From NCBI GenBank assembly GCA_013140395.1, contig JABFSY010000348.1, positions 1 through 9,734 of the forward strand: 9,734 bases of DNA. The letters run 5' to 3'. Position 1 is the first letter of the stretch, and every line of letters begins with the position of its first letter. A program made the translations under genes and the position numbers. This DNA is from Cyclobacteriaceae bacterium. GTDB lineage: Bacteria; Bacteroidota; Bacteroidia; Cytophagales; Cyclobacteriaceae. The notes under the pieces were generated by a model. It saw only the letters and a list, made by a program, of their open reading frames with translations. It was not told where the DNA came from and did no database searches. Shown here in pieces: positions 1 through 7,917 of the stretch.

Positions 1-1965
1 GGCTGTCGGGTTTTTGATCACCTGCGATTCATCCAGAATGATATAGTTGAAATAGAATTTCTCCAGCACGTCAATATCTAATCGTGTGATGCCATAAGAG
101 GTAAGCACTAGATCATATTTTCCAAAGCGAGATATGTCTTTGTTTCGTAAGGTGCCAGTATATGTGAGTATTTTTAAATCGGGTGTAAACTTGGCGGCTT
201 CCATTTCCCAATTGTAAATCAATGAAGTGGGCATCACCAATAACGAAGTGCCCGCGTTACCCTTCTCTTTTTCTGACTGTAAAAGAGCGAGTGTTTGCAC
301 GGTTTTTCCAAGGCCCATGTCATCAGCAAGGCATCCTCCGAGGTGAAACTCATTTAGGAAGCGCAGCCAATTGTATCCTGCCTTTTGATAGGGTCGTAGC
401 GTGCCAATAAATTGTGCCGGCAATGCATAGTCCCGAATACCGGTAAATGATTGAAGGTTTCTGAGGCGATCGCTGATCTGTACTTTGGCTAAATGCCCTT
501 CCTCCAGTTCAGTAACTAAATTGATATGGTGTTTTTTTAGTACGGGCTTTTCATGATCACCATGCGTCTCGCTAAGGGCAAAAAGATCACCATACTTGAT
601 TAACCACGCCTCTGGGATAATCGCTATTTCACCGTTTGGCAGTTTGAATTCCACTTTCTTTTTCAGGATGAGCTTGCGCAATTCCTTAAATGAAATCTCG
701 TATTCCCCAAAACGAATCTTTGCATGAATATCGAACCAATCAATGCTTTCTTTTACTTCGAGCTCGATCACGGCCTTTCCCACAAAATACTTCTTGTCTC
801 TGTTTTCGGGCTGGTTTACTTCAAAGCCAAGATTGAGCAGGTTGACCCTGTTTTCGTTCAGCCAGGAGAAAGCCTGTGATTTTTCAAGCGCGCACCGAAA
901 GCCGCGCAGGGGTAGACCAAGCTTAATCAATGTTTGCGCAGATTTTTTTTCCGTGTCGGTATTTCTTTTTATTCGGTGGAACACGTAATCATTATCTTTC
1001 TTTTCCACGGTCACGCTCACGGGGCCAAAGGCATCTCCCCGAAACTTGTATTTTCCATAGCGGAACGATAGGTCGAACACTATTTTTCCAGCTTCATCGC
1101 TATGACTTTCTTGCGAATCTCCCGATTCAAATAATGTTGGAACACTTTTTTCGTTAGCCGCTGGCAATTCTGAGATAGTGAGTAATCCGTGCGGATCGTA
1201 CTCATGCTTGGCGATCTCAAACCCATGTGCTTCGATGTCATCAAACGAAGCAATAAGTGGAGCGACAAAACGATTATAATATGTTTCCTCCAGATTCTTT
1301 GGGATCACTACATGCTTCTTGTTAAGGAAGGGTTGTAGCTTTTTTCCATCGACAAATTTCTCAAACCCATAAAGCTTTCCGTTGAAGACCATCCAGGCAG
1401 GCTGCTTGCAAATGAGGTAAGCAGCAGGATTGGGAATTTCTACTTTGCTTCCATTATAGTTAATGGTTGGAAAATAGTTTGTGCTTTCTTCACCTCGTTG
1501 AAAATGGAATTGAATGGTTGCTCTTTTTTCCAGGACTTCTAGCTTTCGCCAAGTTGGCTCGCCATCGTTGCCCATTTCAAAAAGCAATTTGCCTTTCATT
1601 TTTTCCAGCACCGCAGCTCTGCGTTTTTCCATGTAAGCTTCAATCTGTTCCTGAAGCAGTTCATCGCCTTTTTCCTTGTGGAACACCCGGCTGAAAAACT
1701 CATCCGGTTTCATTATTTTTTTTGAAAAGTGCCTCAGCACAGCATCCTGATTCATGCTGTCCATCATGTCGATCAACTCAAAATCCTTTGTATCCAAGCC
1801 TTTCGAAAACTCCCTCGCGTTTTTTGCAGAGATGTTTTGGTGCTGGTAGGTGAGCTTCCCTTTTTCATCTAAATGGACTATGAAAGACTCGAAAATATAG
1901 CCCAGGTACTCGTGCTGGTAGAGCGAGTAAATGATTTGAAACGGTTGGGCAGCAGATACTTTCAT
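1..1965 (-). CDS. Snf2-family DEAD/DEAH-box helicase-like ATPase, 3' part missing (window edge)
   Basis: One uninterrupted minus-strand frame of 655 codons runs from ATG at 1965 off the left edge; I read every codon and found no stop. Residues 1 to about 500 form a long N-terminal region that I cannot assign to a named domain. The first RecA lobe follows: an LRPYQ motif (about 523-527), Walker A DDMGLGKT (about 548-555, K554 and T555), motif Ia around PTSLIYNW (579-586), and a Walker B variant DESQ (645-648) followed by VIKNP. This order is typical of Snf2/RapA-type ATPases, which use ATP to translocate on double-stranded DNA and remodel protein-DNA complexes. The second lobe (motifs IV-VI) would lie beyond base 1, perhaps about 300 residues by family length. 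The frame stays open upstream to TAA at 2068-2070, but that extension is Phe-rich with only a GTG start, so I chose the ATG. It follows the permease gene on the same strand after 156 bases. Confidence 0.9.
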   Translation of the reverse strand, partial: MKVSAAQPFQIIYSLYQHEYLGYIFESFIVHLDEKGKLTYQHQNISAKNAREFSKGLDTKDFELIDMMDSMNQDAVLRHFSKKIMKPDEFFSRVFHKEKGDELLQEQIEAYMEKRRAAVLEKMKGKLLFEMGNDGEPTWRKLEVLEKRATIQFHFQRGEESTNYFPTINYNGSKVEIPNPAAYLICKQPAWMVFNGKLYGFEKFVDGKKLQPFLNKKHVVIPKNLEETYYNRFVAPLIASFDDIEAHGFEIAKHEYDPHGLLTISELPAANEKSVPTLFESGDSQESHSDEAGKIVFDLSFRYGKYKFRGDAFGPVSVTVEKKDNDYVFHRIKRNTDTEKKSAQTLIKLGLPLRGFRCALEKSQAFSWLNENRVNLLNLGFEVNQPENRDKKYFVGKAVIELEVKESIDWFDIHAKIRFGEYEISFKELRKLILKKKVEFKLPNGEIAIIPEAWLIKYGDLFALSETHGDHEKPVLKKHHINLVTELEEGHLAKVQISDRLRNLQSFTGIRDYALPAQFIGTLRPYQKAGYNWLRFLNEFHLGGCLADDMGLGKTVQTLALLQSEKEKGNAGTSLLVMPTSLIYNWEMEAAKFTPDLKILTYTGTLRNKDISRFGKYDLVLTSYGITRLDIDVLEKFYFNYIILDESQVIKNPTA

Positions 1966-2121
1966 TTCGTGCCGCCTATGCTGAATTTGGCAAAAAAACT
2001 CCAAAAAGACACCAAAAAACCAATTTTCTGGCACTTTCAGAACAAGCGGATTTGCAAAGTAGTTATTTTAAGCGAATAATATTTTCGGATTTTCGCCCAT
2101 AACCTACATGATCATTACATC

Positions 2122-3345
2122 TTAAAGCTCCCTGGTTGAAAAGGATTTCGCAGCTAATGAGGCCGGGTAGAAAGAAATCAAAAAAGTGATAGCAATGACG
2201 ACAGAAGAGGTGGTAACAAAGTCTATTGACTTAAGCTTAATTGGATAGTTGGCCACCAAAGCATTTTCCATGCCCATACCAACCAGCCCATACTGGTCTT
2301 GAAGCCAGAAGATCGCTCCACCTAGCAGCAAACCAATTGCTGCCCCAAGAAAAGCAATAAGGGCGCCCTCGATTAAAAATATCCGCTTAATCAACATTGA
2401 ACTAGCACCCATTGCTGACAGGATCGAGACATCTTTTTTCTTGTCTATCACGAGCATCATTAATGAAAAGAATATGTTGATCGAGCTCACTAAAATTAAA
2501 AGTGTAAGGGAGATAAAAACAAAGAGCTTCTCCATTTTGAGCAGCTTGTAGAGATCCTTATGCTGCTCTTCATTGGTAAGTACAGAAAATCGTTCGCCTA
2601 GCAGATCTTTAATTCTTGATTGCACCTTCTTGATATTCGCGCCCGCTACTGTTTTGATCTCGAGCGAAGTTCTCTTGTCACCATAGTCCAGAAGTTCTTG
2701 TGCAAACGAAAGGGGTAGAAAGACATAATTTTCATCATAATTTTTTTCGATGGAAAACACGGAACCAGGCTCTATATTCTTTCGCATGTAAATTTTCGAA
2801 ACGTCAAACGTGGAAGCGTTTGCGCTTTTGATGTAAAAGACTTGAAGCGGATAGATGTTATTCTCTATACCAATGGAGAGTGCATATTGAATACCACGGC
2901 CAATGATCGCATAGTTAACACCGTTTTCTACAAGCCTTAACCGTCCATCCACAATATGGCCATCCAGGCGATGTTGATCTAGAAAATTGTCACTGACTCC
3001 CTTGATGGTGACTACCATGTCTGCATCCCGGTAGCGCATGTAAGCGTAATCTTCAATTACGTCAGTCACGATCCCAACGCCTTCAATTTCCTGTATTTTT
3101 TTACGGAGGACATCGTCAACTTCAAATGATTTTCCTTTGACAATTTCAATTTTCAGTTCGGGATCAAACGAGGAATTGAGTGAGCGAAGCAAGTCTTCCA
3201 GCCCATTGAATACAGAAAGAACTATGATTAATGCGGCCGTTGAGAAAGCCACCCCTACCATCGAAAGGATTGAAATTAAGTTGATGAAATTCTTCTTCCG
3301 CTTAGAAAAGAAGTATCGTTTGGCTATGAAAAGGGGAAGATTCAA
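2122..3345 (-). CDS. FtsX-family ABC transporter permease, LolC/LolE-like
   Basis: A 407-residue inner-membrane permease. It has the LolC/LolE/MacB layout: a basic N-terminus (RYFFSKRKKNF), one membrane segment at about 24-46, a large periplasmic domain at about 50-270, then three membrane segments (about 274-299, 324-348, 375-396). The cytoplasmic stretch DKKKDVSILSAMGAS (301-315) is the FtsX-domain coupling region that contacts the ATPase, and the ending YPASLAAK is typical. Family role: with a LolD-type ATPase, LolC/E proteins extract lipoproteins from the inner membrane for transfer to LolA. No ATPase gene is in the window, so the substrate is inferred. The start is TTG at 3345. No ATG or GTG lies between the upstream in-frame stop near 3370 and the conserved NLPLFIAKRY start, and TTG sits one base after the rbfA stop, suggesting translational coupling. 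Length is normal for the family. Confidence 0.9.
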   Translation of the reverse strand: MNLPLFIAKRYFFSKRKKNFINLISILSMVGVAFSTAALIIVLSVFNGLEDLLRSLNSSFDPELKIEIVKGKSFEVDDVLRKKIQEIEGVGIVTDVIEDYAYMRYRDADMVVTIKGVSDNFLDQHRLDGHIVDGRLRLVENGVNYAIIGRGIQYALSIGIENNIYPLQVFYIKSANASTFDVSKIYMRKNIEPGSVFSIEKNYDENYVFLPLSFAQELLDYGDKRTSLEIKTVAGANIKKVQSRIKDLLGERFSVLTNEEQHKDLYKLLKMEKLFVFISLTLLILVSSINIFFSLMMLVIDKKKDVSILSAMGASSMLIKRIFLIEGALIAFLGAAIGLLLGGAIFWLQDQYGLVGMGMENALVANYPIKLKSIDFVTTSSVVIAITFLISFYPASLAAKSFSTREL

Positions 3346-3346
3346 G

Positions 3347-3712
3347 CTACTTGTCTTCTTTCGGAATATTCAAATTCTTGATGATGTCTTCAATGCGCTG
3401 CGCATTCTCTTCAATTTCATCAATAAAGAAATTTAGATGAGGCACGATCCTGGCCTGATTGCGGATCTTATTACCGAGTGCTTTTCTAATCTCGCTTTTC
3501 TTTGAATCGATCTTTGACAAGATTGCATTTCTATCTTTTGCCAATGTCATACTGATATAGACAGTTGCCACACTTAAATCAGGACTCATTTTTACATCGG
3601 CAATGGTTACAAACGCATTGTCTAGAATGTTGAACTTTTCTTTCAGAAAAATATCACTCAATTCCTTTAGAATCAGTTTACTATACTTTTGTTGTCTTAT
3701 CGTGCCACTCAT
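3347..3712 (-). CDS. rbfA: Ribosome-binding factor A
   Basis: RbfA is a small KH-like protein that binds the immature 30S subunit and helps mature the 5' region of 16S rRNA, notably in the cold. The 121-residue product shows the family hallmarks: an N-terminal helix (IRQQKYSKLILKELSDIFL), the core strand VTIADVKMSPDLSVATVYIS (about 35-54), an ALGNKIRNQARIVPHLNFF segment (about 80-98), and DEIEENAQRIEDIIKNL near the end. The frame is open for 13 more codons upstream to 3751, but those residues look unlike RbfA, and ATG at 3712 gives MSGTIRQQK, so I chose it. The permease gene follows one base after the stop, so the two are probably co-transcribed. The upstream side faces a divergent plus-strand gene across 124 bases. 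Confidence 0.95.
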   Translation of the reverse strand: MSGTIRQQKYSKLILKELSDIFLKEKFNILDNAFVTIADVKMSPDLSVATVYISMTLAKDRNAILSKIDSKKSEIRKALGNKIRNQARIVPHLNFFIDEIEENAQRIEDIIKNLNIPKEDK

Positions 3713-3836
3713 AGAGTAAAAGTACAAAAGTCTTTGTGCGTAGTCTAGCACTAATGAAATTTAGTAGTCAGCCTACGGTTAAGAAAGAACAGCAATCAGA
3801 CATTTTTTGATTTATTTGCAGCCTTAAACAACACAA
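3713..3836. other. Divergent intergenic region between rbfA and a membrane protein gene
   Basis: These 124 bases separate the rbfA start (minus) from the plus-strand membrane protein start, so promoters for both directions must lie here or overlap the coding ends. I found only partial matches to the Bacteroidota -7 box TAnnTTTG: TTTATTTG at 3811-3818 on the plus strand, and TAAATTTC (plus-strand positions 3756-3763) on the minus strand. Neither has a TTG-type -33 box at a usual distance. No hairpin or repeat stands out. Confidence 0.5.
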
Positions 3837-5237
3837 GTGCTTCGTTTTTTTCGTCTGAACGACCCCTATCGCTTATTGGCATTGTTGCTAATTCTATGTC
3901 TATTCAGCTTGCCTTTGCTAATTGATCCAGCAATGGCAACCATTCAGGAGTTGAAAAGCTTTTTAATTGGAGAAGCTCTTAGCAGCGGTAAGTCTTTGTA
4001 CGTCCAGCTGGTTGATGACACCGCACCCTTCACCGCGTGGATTTTCAAATGGCTTGAAGTTTTCTTTGGGAGATCATTGACCGCAAGGCATGTGCTGGCA
4101 CTTCTTGTCATTTTCTTCCAAGCTTCTTTTTTTGGGATTTTGCTGATAAACAACAAAGCCTACAACGAAAACACTTATCTACCTTCGCTGGTTTTTGGAC
4201 TACTTGCATTTTACTCGTTTGATACGCTGTCTGTTTCGCCCGAATTGCTGGCCTCTACAGCATTGTTGTTTGCACTTAATAATCTGTTCAAGGAGATCGA
4301 ATTCAAAGTTCAACGAGATGAGATCATCTTAAATTTGGGAGTATATCTAGGAGTCGCTTCTTTATTGGTTTTTAGCTACACCATTTTTCTAGTCGGGACG
4401 TTGGCGATACTCATGCTTTTTACCCGAGTTACTTTTCGCAAGGCATTCCTTCTTGTTTTTGGGTTTCTGTTGCCGCATGCGATTATCTTTTCGTTTTACT
4501 TCTTTTGGGACAATCAGGGGGCCTTGGTACAATACTATTATCTTCCAAATCTCACTTTGGAGACTTGGGCTTTGGTAAGTTTCCGTTCGATCCTTGTTTT
4601 AGGCATTGTTCCAATCCTATACTTTGTGCTTTCTCTTTTTATGGTCAATCGGGAAGCCCATTTCACTAAGTATCAATCGCAGTTGCTTCAGGTAATGTTT
4701 CTATGGCTGCTTGTGGCTGTCGCTGAAATCATAGCGACACGCGCACGTACGCCACATAGTTTTTTCACGTTTGTTTCACCAATGGCTTATTTTATCAGTC
4801 ACTACCTGTTACTTATTCGCAGGAAGCGGATAGCTGAAATGATGCTTTGGATTTTTCTTGTAGGGTTGTTGTCTATGAATTGGGCAACCAGAAAAGGCAA
4901 AGTTTCATTGGTAAATTTCGCGACACTTTTTCCTTCCGCTTATCCAGACTTGCCCTTGATCAAAGAAAAAAGAGTGGTTGTGTTGGGAGATGAGTTTGAG
5001 GTATACAGCAAAAATGAAATGGCGGGTTATTTTTTAAATTGGAATCTATCGAAAGGCATTTTTGAGCATCCCGAGTTTTTTGAAAACGTTGTTTTGATTG
5101 ATCAGTGTTTCCAAACAGATCCGCCAGATGTCATTATTGACAGACAAAATCTATTGCAGCCATTTTTAGAGAAAATACCCCAACTGAAAAATCAATTCAG
5201 ACGGGAAGCGGATATGTACTATAGAATCAACAATTGA
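3837..5237 (+). CDS. Polytopic membrane protein of unknown function (possible GT-C-like fold)
   Basis: A 466-residue integral membrane protein. I count about ten to eleven hydrophobic segments (roughly 12-30, 84-104, 114-131, 138-150, 164-183, 184-197, 202-222, 246-269, 283-300, 308-327, 334-349). A soluble C-terminal domain follows (about 376-466), starting with a strand-like KRVVVLGDEFEVYSK. The first extramembrane loop (about 31-83) holds LVDDTAPFTAW at 58-68. An acidic pair in the first loop followed by many membrane helices and a terminal soluble domain recalls GT-C glycosyltransferases of the ArnT/PMT type, but I see no decisive catalytic signature, so this is only a structural suggestion. 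The start is GTG at 3837, giving VLRFFRLNDPYRLL; no better ATG precedes the first helix. It is the only plus-strand gene here, divergent from rbfA, and its last 11 bases overlap the rpiB end. Confidence 0.85.
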   Translation: MLRFFRLNDPYRLLALLLILCLFSLPLLIDPAMATIQELKSFLIGEALSSGKSLYVQLVDDTAPFTAWIFKWLEVFFGRSLTARHVLALLVIFFQASFFGILLINNKAYNENTYLPSLVFGLLAFYSFDTLSVSPELLASTALLFALNNLFKEIEFKVQRDEIILNLGVYLGVASLLVFSYTIFLVGTLAILMLFTRVTFRKAFLLVFGFLLPHAIIFSFYFFWDNQGALVQYYYLPNLTLETWALVSFRSILVLGIVPILYFVLSLFMVNREAHFTKYQSQLLQVMFLWLLVAVAEIIATRARTPHSFFTFVSPMAYFISHYLLLIRRKRIAEMMLWIFLVGLLSMNWATRKGKVSLVNFATLFPSAYPDLPLIKEKRVVVLGDEFEVYSKNEMAGYFLNWNLSKGIFEHPEFFENVVLIDQCFQTDPPDVIIDRQNLLQPFLEKIPQLKNQFRREADMYYRINN

Positions 5238-5243
5238 TTTTAT
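5221..5243. terminator. AT-rich inverted repeat at convergent gene ends, possible terminator
   Basis: ATAGAATCAA (5221-5230), a three-base loop CAA, then TTGATTTTAT (5234-5243) form a ten-base-pair arm with a single G-U wobble in plus-strand RNA. The inner six pairs are perfect. Both stop codons of the convergent genes (TGA at 5235-5237 plus, TGA at 5229-5227 minus) lie inside it. The stem is almost all A-T and lacks a long U-run, so terminator function is uncertain. Confidence 0.3.
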
Positions 5244-5661
5244 CAACCCTTCGGCCGTGCCGACCACCCTCGAAACTGGAATGCAGGAATTTATCTAGAA
5301 TTTTTTCAGCCAACTCCACACTTACATGCCGGGCAGGAATGCAAAGTACATTTGCATTGTTGTGTGTTCTGGCAAGTTCAGCCAATTCCTCTTTCCAGCA
5401 GATCGCGGCTCTTATCCCCTGATGTTTATTGGCGGTCATTGCAACCCCATTGGCGCTTCCACATAGCAGCAAACCCAACTCAAACTCATTTTGTTCTACG
5501 GCATTAGCCACGGGATGAGCAAAATCGGGGTAGTCGGCCGACTCAGCACTGTGTGTGCCAAAATCTTTTACGGTAAACCCGTTTGTCTGAAGCCATTTTT
5601 TGAGAATCTCCTTATACTCAAATCCGGCATGGTCTGCCCCGATCGCAATTTTTGTCATCAT
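5227..5661 (-). CDS. rpiB: Ribose-5-phosphate isomerase B
   Basis: This cytoplasmic enzyme interconverts ribose 5-phosphate and ribulose 5-phosphate in the non-oxidative pentose phosphate pathway. The 144-residue product matches the RpiB/LacAB family over its whole length: IGADHAGFE (7-15, Asp10 and His11), DYPDFAHPVA (43-52), the active-site loop CGSANG (67-72) with Cys67 as the expected proton-transfer residue, ANKHQGIRAA (77-86), THNNANVL (99-106) with the ring-opening His100, and FEGGRHGRRV toward the end with the phosphate-binding arginines. ATG at 5661 and ATG at 5658 are adjacent (MMTK or MTK) and both overlap the tatC stop, so the true first residue is undecided. The gene is the last of the glyA-tatC-rpiB run, and its 3' end overlaps the opposing membrane protein gene by 11 bases. 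Confidence 0.96.
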   Translation of the reverse strand: MMTKIAIGADHAGFEYKEILKKWLQTNGFTVKDFGTHSAESADYPDFAHPVANAVEQNEFELGLLLCGSANGVAMTANKHQGIRAAICWKEELAELARTHNNANVLCIPARHVSVELAEKILDKFLHSSFEGGRHGRRVDKINC

Positions 5662-6497
5662 GAATTTTGTTGATCGGCACGCAGTTCGGCCGCTTCTTGT
5701 TTTAACTTCCTTTTTACAACGACACTTGAGATATAGATGCTAATTTCAAAAAGCACATATAAAGGTAGAGAGATCACCGTCAAACTAAAAGGATCACCGG
5801 ACGGTGTAATAACAGCTCCAAGGATCAAGATCACAACGATTGAATGCTTCCGGTATTTGCGCATTAACTCCGGTGTTACAATTCCAACCTTAGACAAAAA
5901 GTAAATAACCATTGGGAACTGAAATAAGATGCCACAGCCAAGAATCAAACTAGCCAGCGTTGATACATAAGATGTAATATCAAACTCATTGACAATCATC
6001 GGGCTAATGGAATAGTTTGATAAGAACCAGATCGTCATCGGGCTCAAAATAAAATAGCCAAAGAAAATGCCGGACAGAAACAAAAAGGAGATGGCAGCCA
6101 CGGCTCCTTTCGAAAACTTTCGTTCCTTCGTTTGAAGGCCAGGTTTTACAAAACGCCAAAGTTCCCACACAACATAGGGAAATGCTACAATCAACCCAAT
6201 GGTGAAAGCTGCCGTTAGCGACATCATAAACTGCCCAGTCATATTTCGACTTTGAATTTTGAAGGGTAGCTGCGTTACACATAGTTCATCGATCCCCAGT
6301 AGGTTTCCAATTTTACACATGTATTGAAAAGTAGGAAAGTCTAGTTTCCCTGGCGCAAAGATGATACGATCGAAAATTTCTTCAATGAAAAAGAACGCAC
6401 CAATCATCATGATAAATATCACGGTGACCGCCCGAACCACATGCCATCTTAATTCCTCCAGGTGATCGAGGAAAGCCATTTCTTTTTCTTCTGCCAT
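5658..6497 (-). CDS. tatC: Sec-independent protein translocase subunit TatC
   Basis: TatC is the inner-membrane receptor for twin-arginine signal peptides and nucleates the Tat translocon that exports folded proteins. The 279-residue product has six expected membrane segments and the family landmarks: FLDHLEELRWHV (9-20) with Glu15 and Arg17 of the N-terminal signature, FPYVVWELWRFVKPGL (106-121) followed by KER with Glu125 at the position of E. coli Glu103, and ITPSGDPFS (230-238) with Asp235. The first periplasmic loop (about 44-95) is long and contains Cys61 and Cys73, an extension I associate with Bacteroidota TatC. The tail after about residue 262 is charged and cytoplasmic. No tatA or tatB is present, so the partner is encoded elsewhere. 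Its TGA overlaps the rpiB ATG, implying coupled translation. glyA lies 73 bases upstream on the same strand. Confidence 0.97.
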   Translation of the reverse strand: MAEEKEMAFLDHLEELRWHVVRAVTVIFIMMIGAFFFIEEIFDRIIFAPGKLDFPTFQYMCKIGNLLGIDELCVTQLPFKIQSRNMTGQFMMSLTAAFTIGLIVAFPYVVWELWRFVKPGLQTKERKFSKGAVAAISFLFLSGIFFGYFILSPMTIWFLSNYSISPMIVNEFDITSYVSTLASLILGCGILFQFPMVIYFLSKVGIVTPELMRKYRKHSIVVILILGAVITPSGDPFSLTVISLPLYVLFEISIYISSVVVKRKLKQEAAELRADQQNS

Positions 6498-6554
6498 AGT
6501 TTAAAAAAATCTCACGGGCTCATCGGTAGAGGATTGCCAATCGCGAGAAGTTAT

Positions 6555-6582
6555 AAAATGTATTTGAGGTCTATCCAAACAA
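6555..6582 (-). promoter_or_regulatory. Candidate Bacteroidota-type promoter for tatC-rpiB
   Basis: On the minus strand, TTG (6582-6580) is followed after 17 bases by TACATTTT (6562-6555), which matches five of the six fixed positions of the Bacteroidota -7 box TAnnTTTG. Transcription would begin near 6549 and give a leader of about 50 bases before tatC. The leader contains the small palindrome GATTGGCAATC (6542-6532). The -33 part overlaps the glyA stop. The match is imperfect, and read-through from glyA could equally drive tatC. Confidence 0.25.
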
Positions 6583-7842
6583 GGGAAATTTCTTCATCAA
6601 TGTATTGACCTTGCGCTTCACAGCCTTTAGATGTTTCTCGTCTTGCGGTTTTGCCAATGCCTCATCGATCAACTCAACCACTTTAACTACGTCCTTTTCC
6701 TTTAGGCCCCGCGTTGTTACTGCAGGGGTACCTATTCGCATGCCCGAGGTGATCATTGGCGATTGAGTATCAAACGGGACCATGTTTTTATTAATAGTAA
6801 TGTCCGCTTTGATCAACGACTCCTCAGCAATCTTTCCAGTCAAATTTTTAGAGCGAAGATCAATCAGCATTAAATGGTTATCTGTCCCTCCAGAAATTAT
6901 CTTATACCCTTTTGCAACGAATGCATCGGCCATTGCTTTTGCATTCTTAGCAACTTGCACAATATATTCCAGGTATTCATCCGATAATGCTTCACCAAAA
7001 GCAATAGCCTTTGCTGCAATAACATGTTCTAATGGGCCACCTTGTGTTCCGGGGAAAACACCGGAGTCTAACAAAGAGGACATTTTCCGCAATTCTCCTT
7101 TTGGCGTTTTCAAACCAAAGGGATTGTCAAAATTTTTGCCGATCATGATCAGCCCTCCGCGAGGCCCACGCAACGTTTTGTGTGTAGTAGTGGTTACGAT
7201 ATGGCAATGTTCGAGAGGGTCATTGAGCAAGCCACGAGCGATCAAGCCCGCAGGATGCGAGATATCGGCTAATAATAGAGCGCCCACACTATCCGCTGCT
7301 TTTCTGAGTTTTTCGTAATCCCAATCTCTGCTATAGGCAGAAGCTCCACATATCAACATTTTAGGCTTTTCACGCTGCGCTATTTCGATCACCTTATCAA
7401 AATCAATCAATCCGGTTTCTTGTTCGACTCCGTAAAAAGAAGGCTGATAAAGTTTACCCGAAAAGTTAACAGGCGACCCGTGGGTAAGATGGCCGCCATG
7501 AGAAAGATCAAATCCCAGAATCTTGTCGCCAGGTTTTAGGCAGGCAAGCATTACTGCTGCATTGGCTTGAGCGCCAGAGTGGGGCTGCACATTAGCCCAT
7601 TCTGCCCCAAATAATTCTTTAATGCGATCAATGGCGAGTTGCTCTACTTCATCTACTACCTCACATCCCCCGTAGTAGCGTTTCCCGGGCAGACCTTCAG
7701 CATATTTATTGGTAAGCACAGAACCCTGAGCCTTCATCACTTGTGCTGAAGTAAAATTTTCAGAAGCAATCAGTTCGATACCGTGCTCCTGACGTTGTTT
7801 TTCTTTTTCAATGAGGTCAAAGATGACTTTGTCGCGTTTCAT
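6571..7842 (-). CDS. glyA: Serine hydroxymethyltransferase
   Basis: GlyA is a cytoplasmic PLP enzyme that converts serine and tetrahydrofolate to glycine and 5,10-methylene-tetrahydrofolate, the main source of one-carbon units for purine, thymidylate and methionine synthesis. The 423-residue product is full length for bacterial SHMT. Visible landmarks are ELIASENF (23-30), [15 protein letters not shown] (45-59), the PHSGAQAN segment (87-94), [10 protein letters not shown] (191-200) with Asp193 expected to hold the PLP ring nitrogen, and [14 protein letters not shown] (217-230) with Lys222 as the Schiff-base lysine. The later motif [11 protein letters not shown] and the substrate-binding region [14 protein letters not shown] near the C-terminus are intact. 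ATG at 7842 gives [11 protein letters not shown], a standard start. It lies between the TPM genes (75 bases upstream) and tatC (73 bases downstream), all on the minus strand. Confidence 0.99.
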   Translation of the reverse strand: MKRDKVIFDLIEKEKQRQEHGIELIASENFTSAQVMKAQGSVLTNKYAEGLPGKRYYGGCEVVDEVEQLAIDRIKELFGAEWANVQPHSGAQANAAVMLACLKPGDKILGFDLSHGGHLTHGSPVNFSGKLYQPSFYGVEQETGLIDFDKVIEIAQREKPKMLICGASAYSRDWDYEKLRKAADSVGALLLADISHPAGLIARGLLNDPLEHCHIVTTTTHKTLRGPRGGLIMIGKNFDNPFGLKTPKGELRKMSSLLDSGVFPGTQGGPLEHVIAAKAIAFGEALSDEYLEYIVQVAKNAKAMADAFVAKGYKIISGGTDNHLMLIDLRSKNLTGKIAEESLIKADITINKNMVPFDTQSPMITSGMRIGTPAVTTRGLKEKDVVKVVELIDEALAKPQDEKHLKAVKRKVNTLMKKFPLFG

Positions 7843-7865
7843 GGGGGATCTTTAAAAATGATTGG

Positions 7866-7873
7866 CAAAAATA
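7866..7873 (-). promoter_or_regulatory. -7 promoter box upstream of glyA
   Basis: The minus strand reads TATTTTTG here, an exact match to the Bacteroidota sigma-factor -7 consensus TAnnTTTG. Transcription would start near 7860, leaving a leader of about 17 bases before the glyA ATG. No TTTG or TTG lies at the usual 17-21 bases upstream; the nearest TTG is only 12 bases away. The -33 element is therefore weak or absent. Confidence 0.4.
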
Positions 7874-7917
7874 AGCGAAGGGGTTCAATTGTTCAGCTAT
7901 TTCGCGGATAATTACGA

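Noticed and set aside
1966..2067. Upstream open frame extending the Snf2-like gene
   Set aside because: It adds a Phe-rich, low-complexity stretch with only a GTG as possible start. The ATG at 1965 gives a natural protein start.
2044..2078. Possible terminator hairpin (GCGAA ... TTCGC region) after the permease gene
   Set aside because: The stem is only about five base pairs around a long loop and has no following U-run on the minus strand.
3713..3751. Upstream start for rbfA at 3751
   Set aside because: The extra 13 residues do not resemble RbfA, and ATG at 3712 gives the typical N-terminus.
3811..3818. TTTATTTG as promoter -7 box for the plus-strand membrane protein
   Set aside because: One fixed base is wrong and no TTG-type -33 element lies at a usual distance, so it is too weak to annotate.
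6782..7318. 178-codon plus-strand open frame opposite glyA
   Set aside because: It lies fully within the certain glyA gene on the other strand and its product has no recognisable features, so it is a shadow frame.
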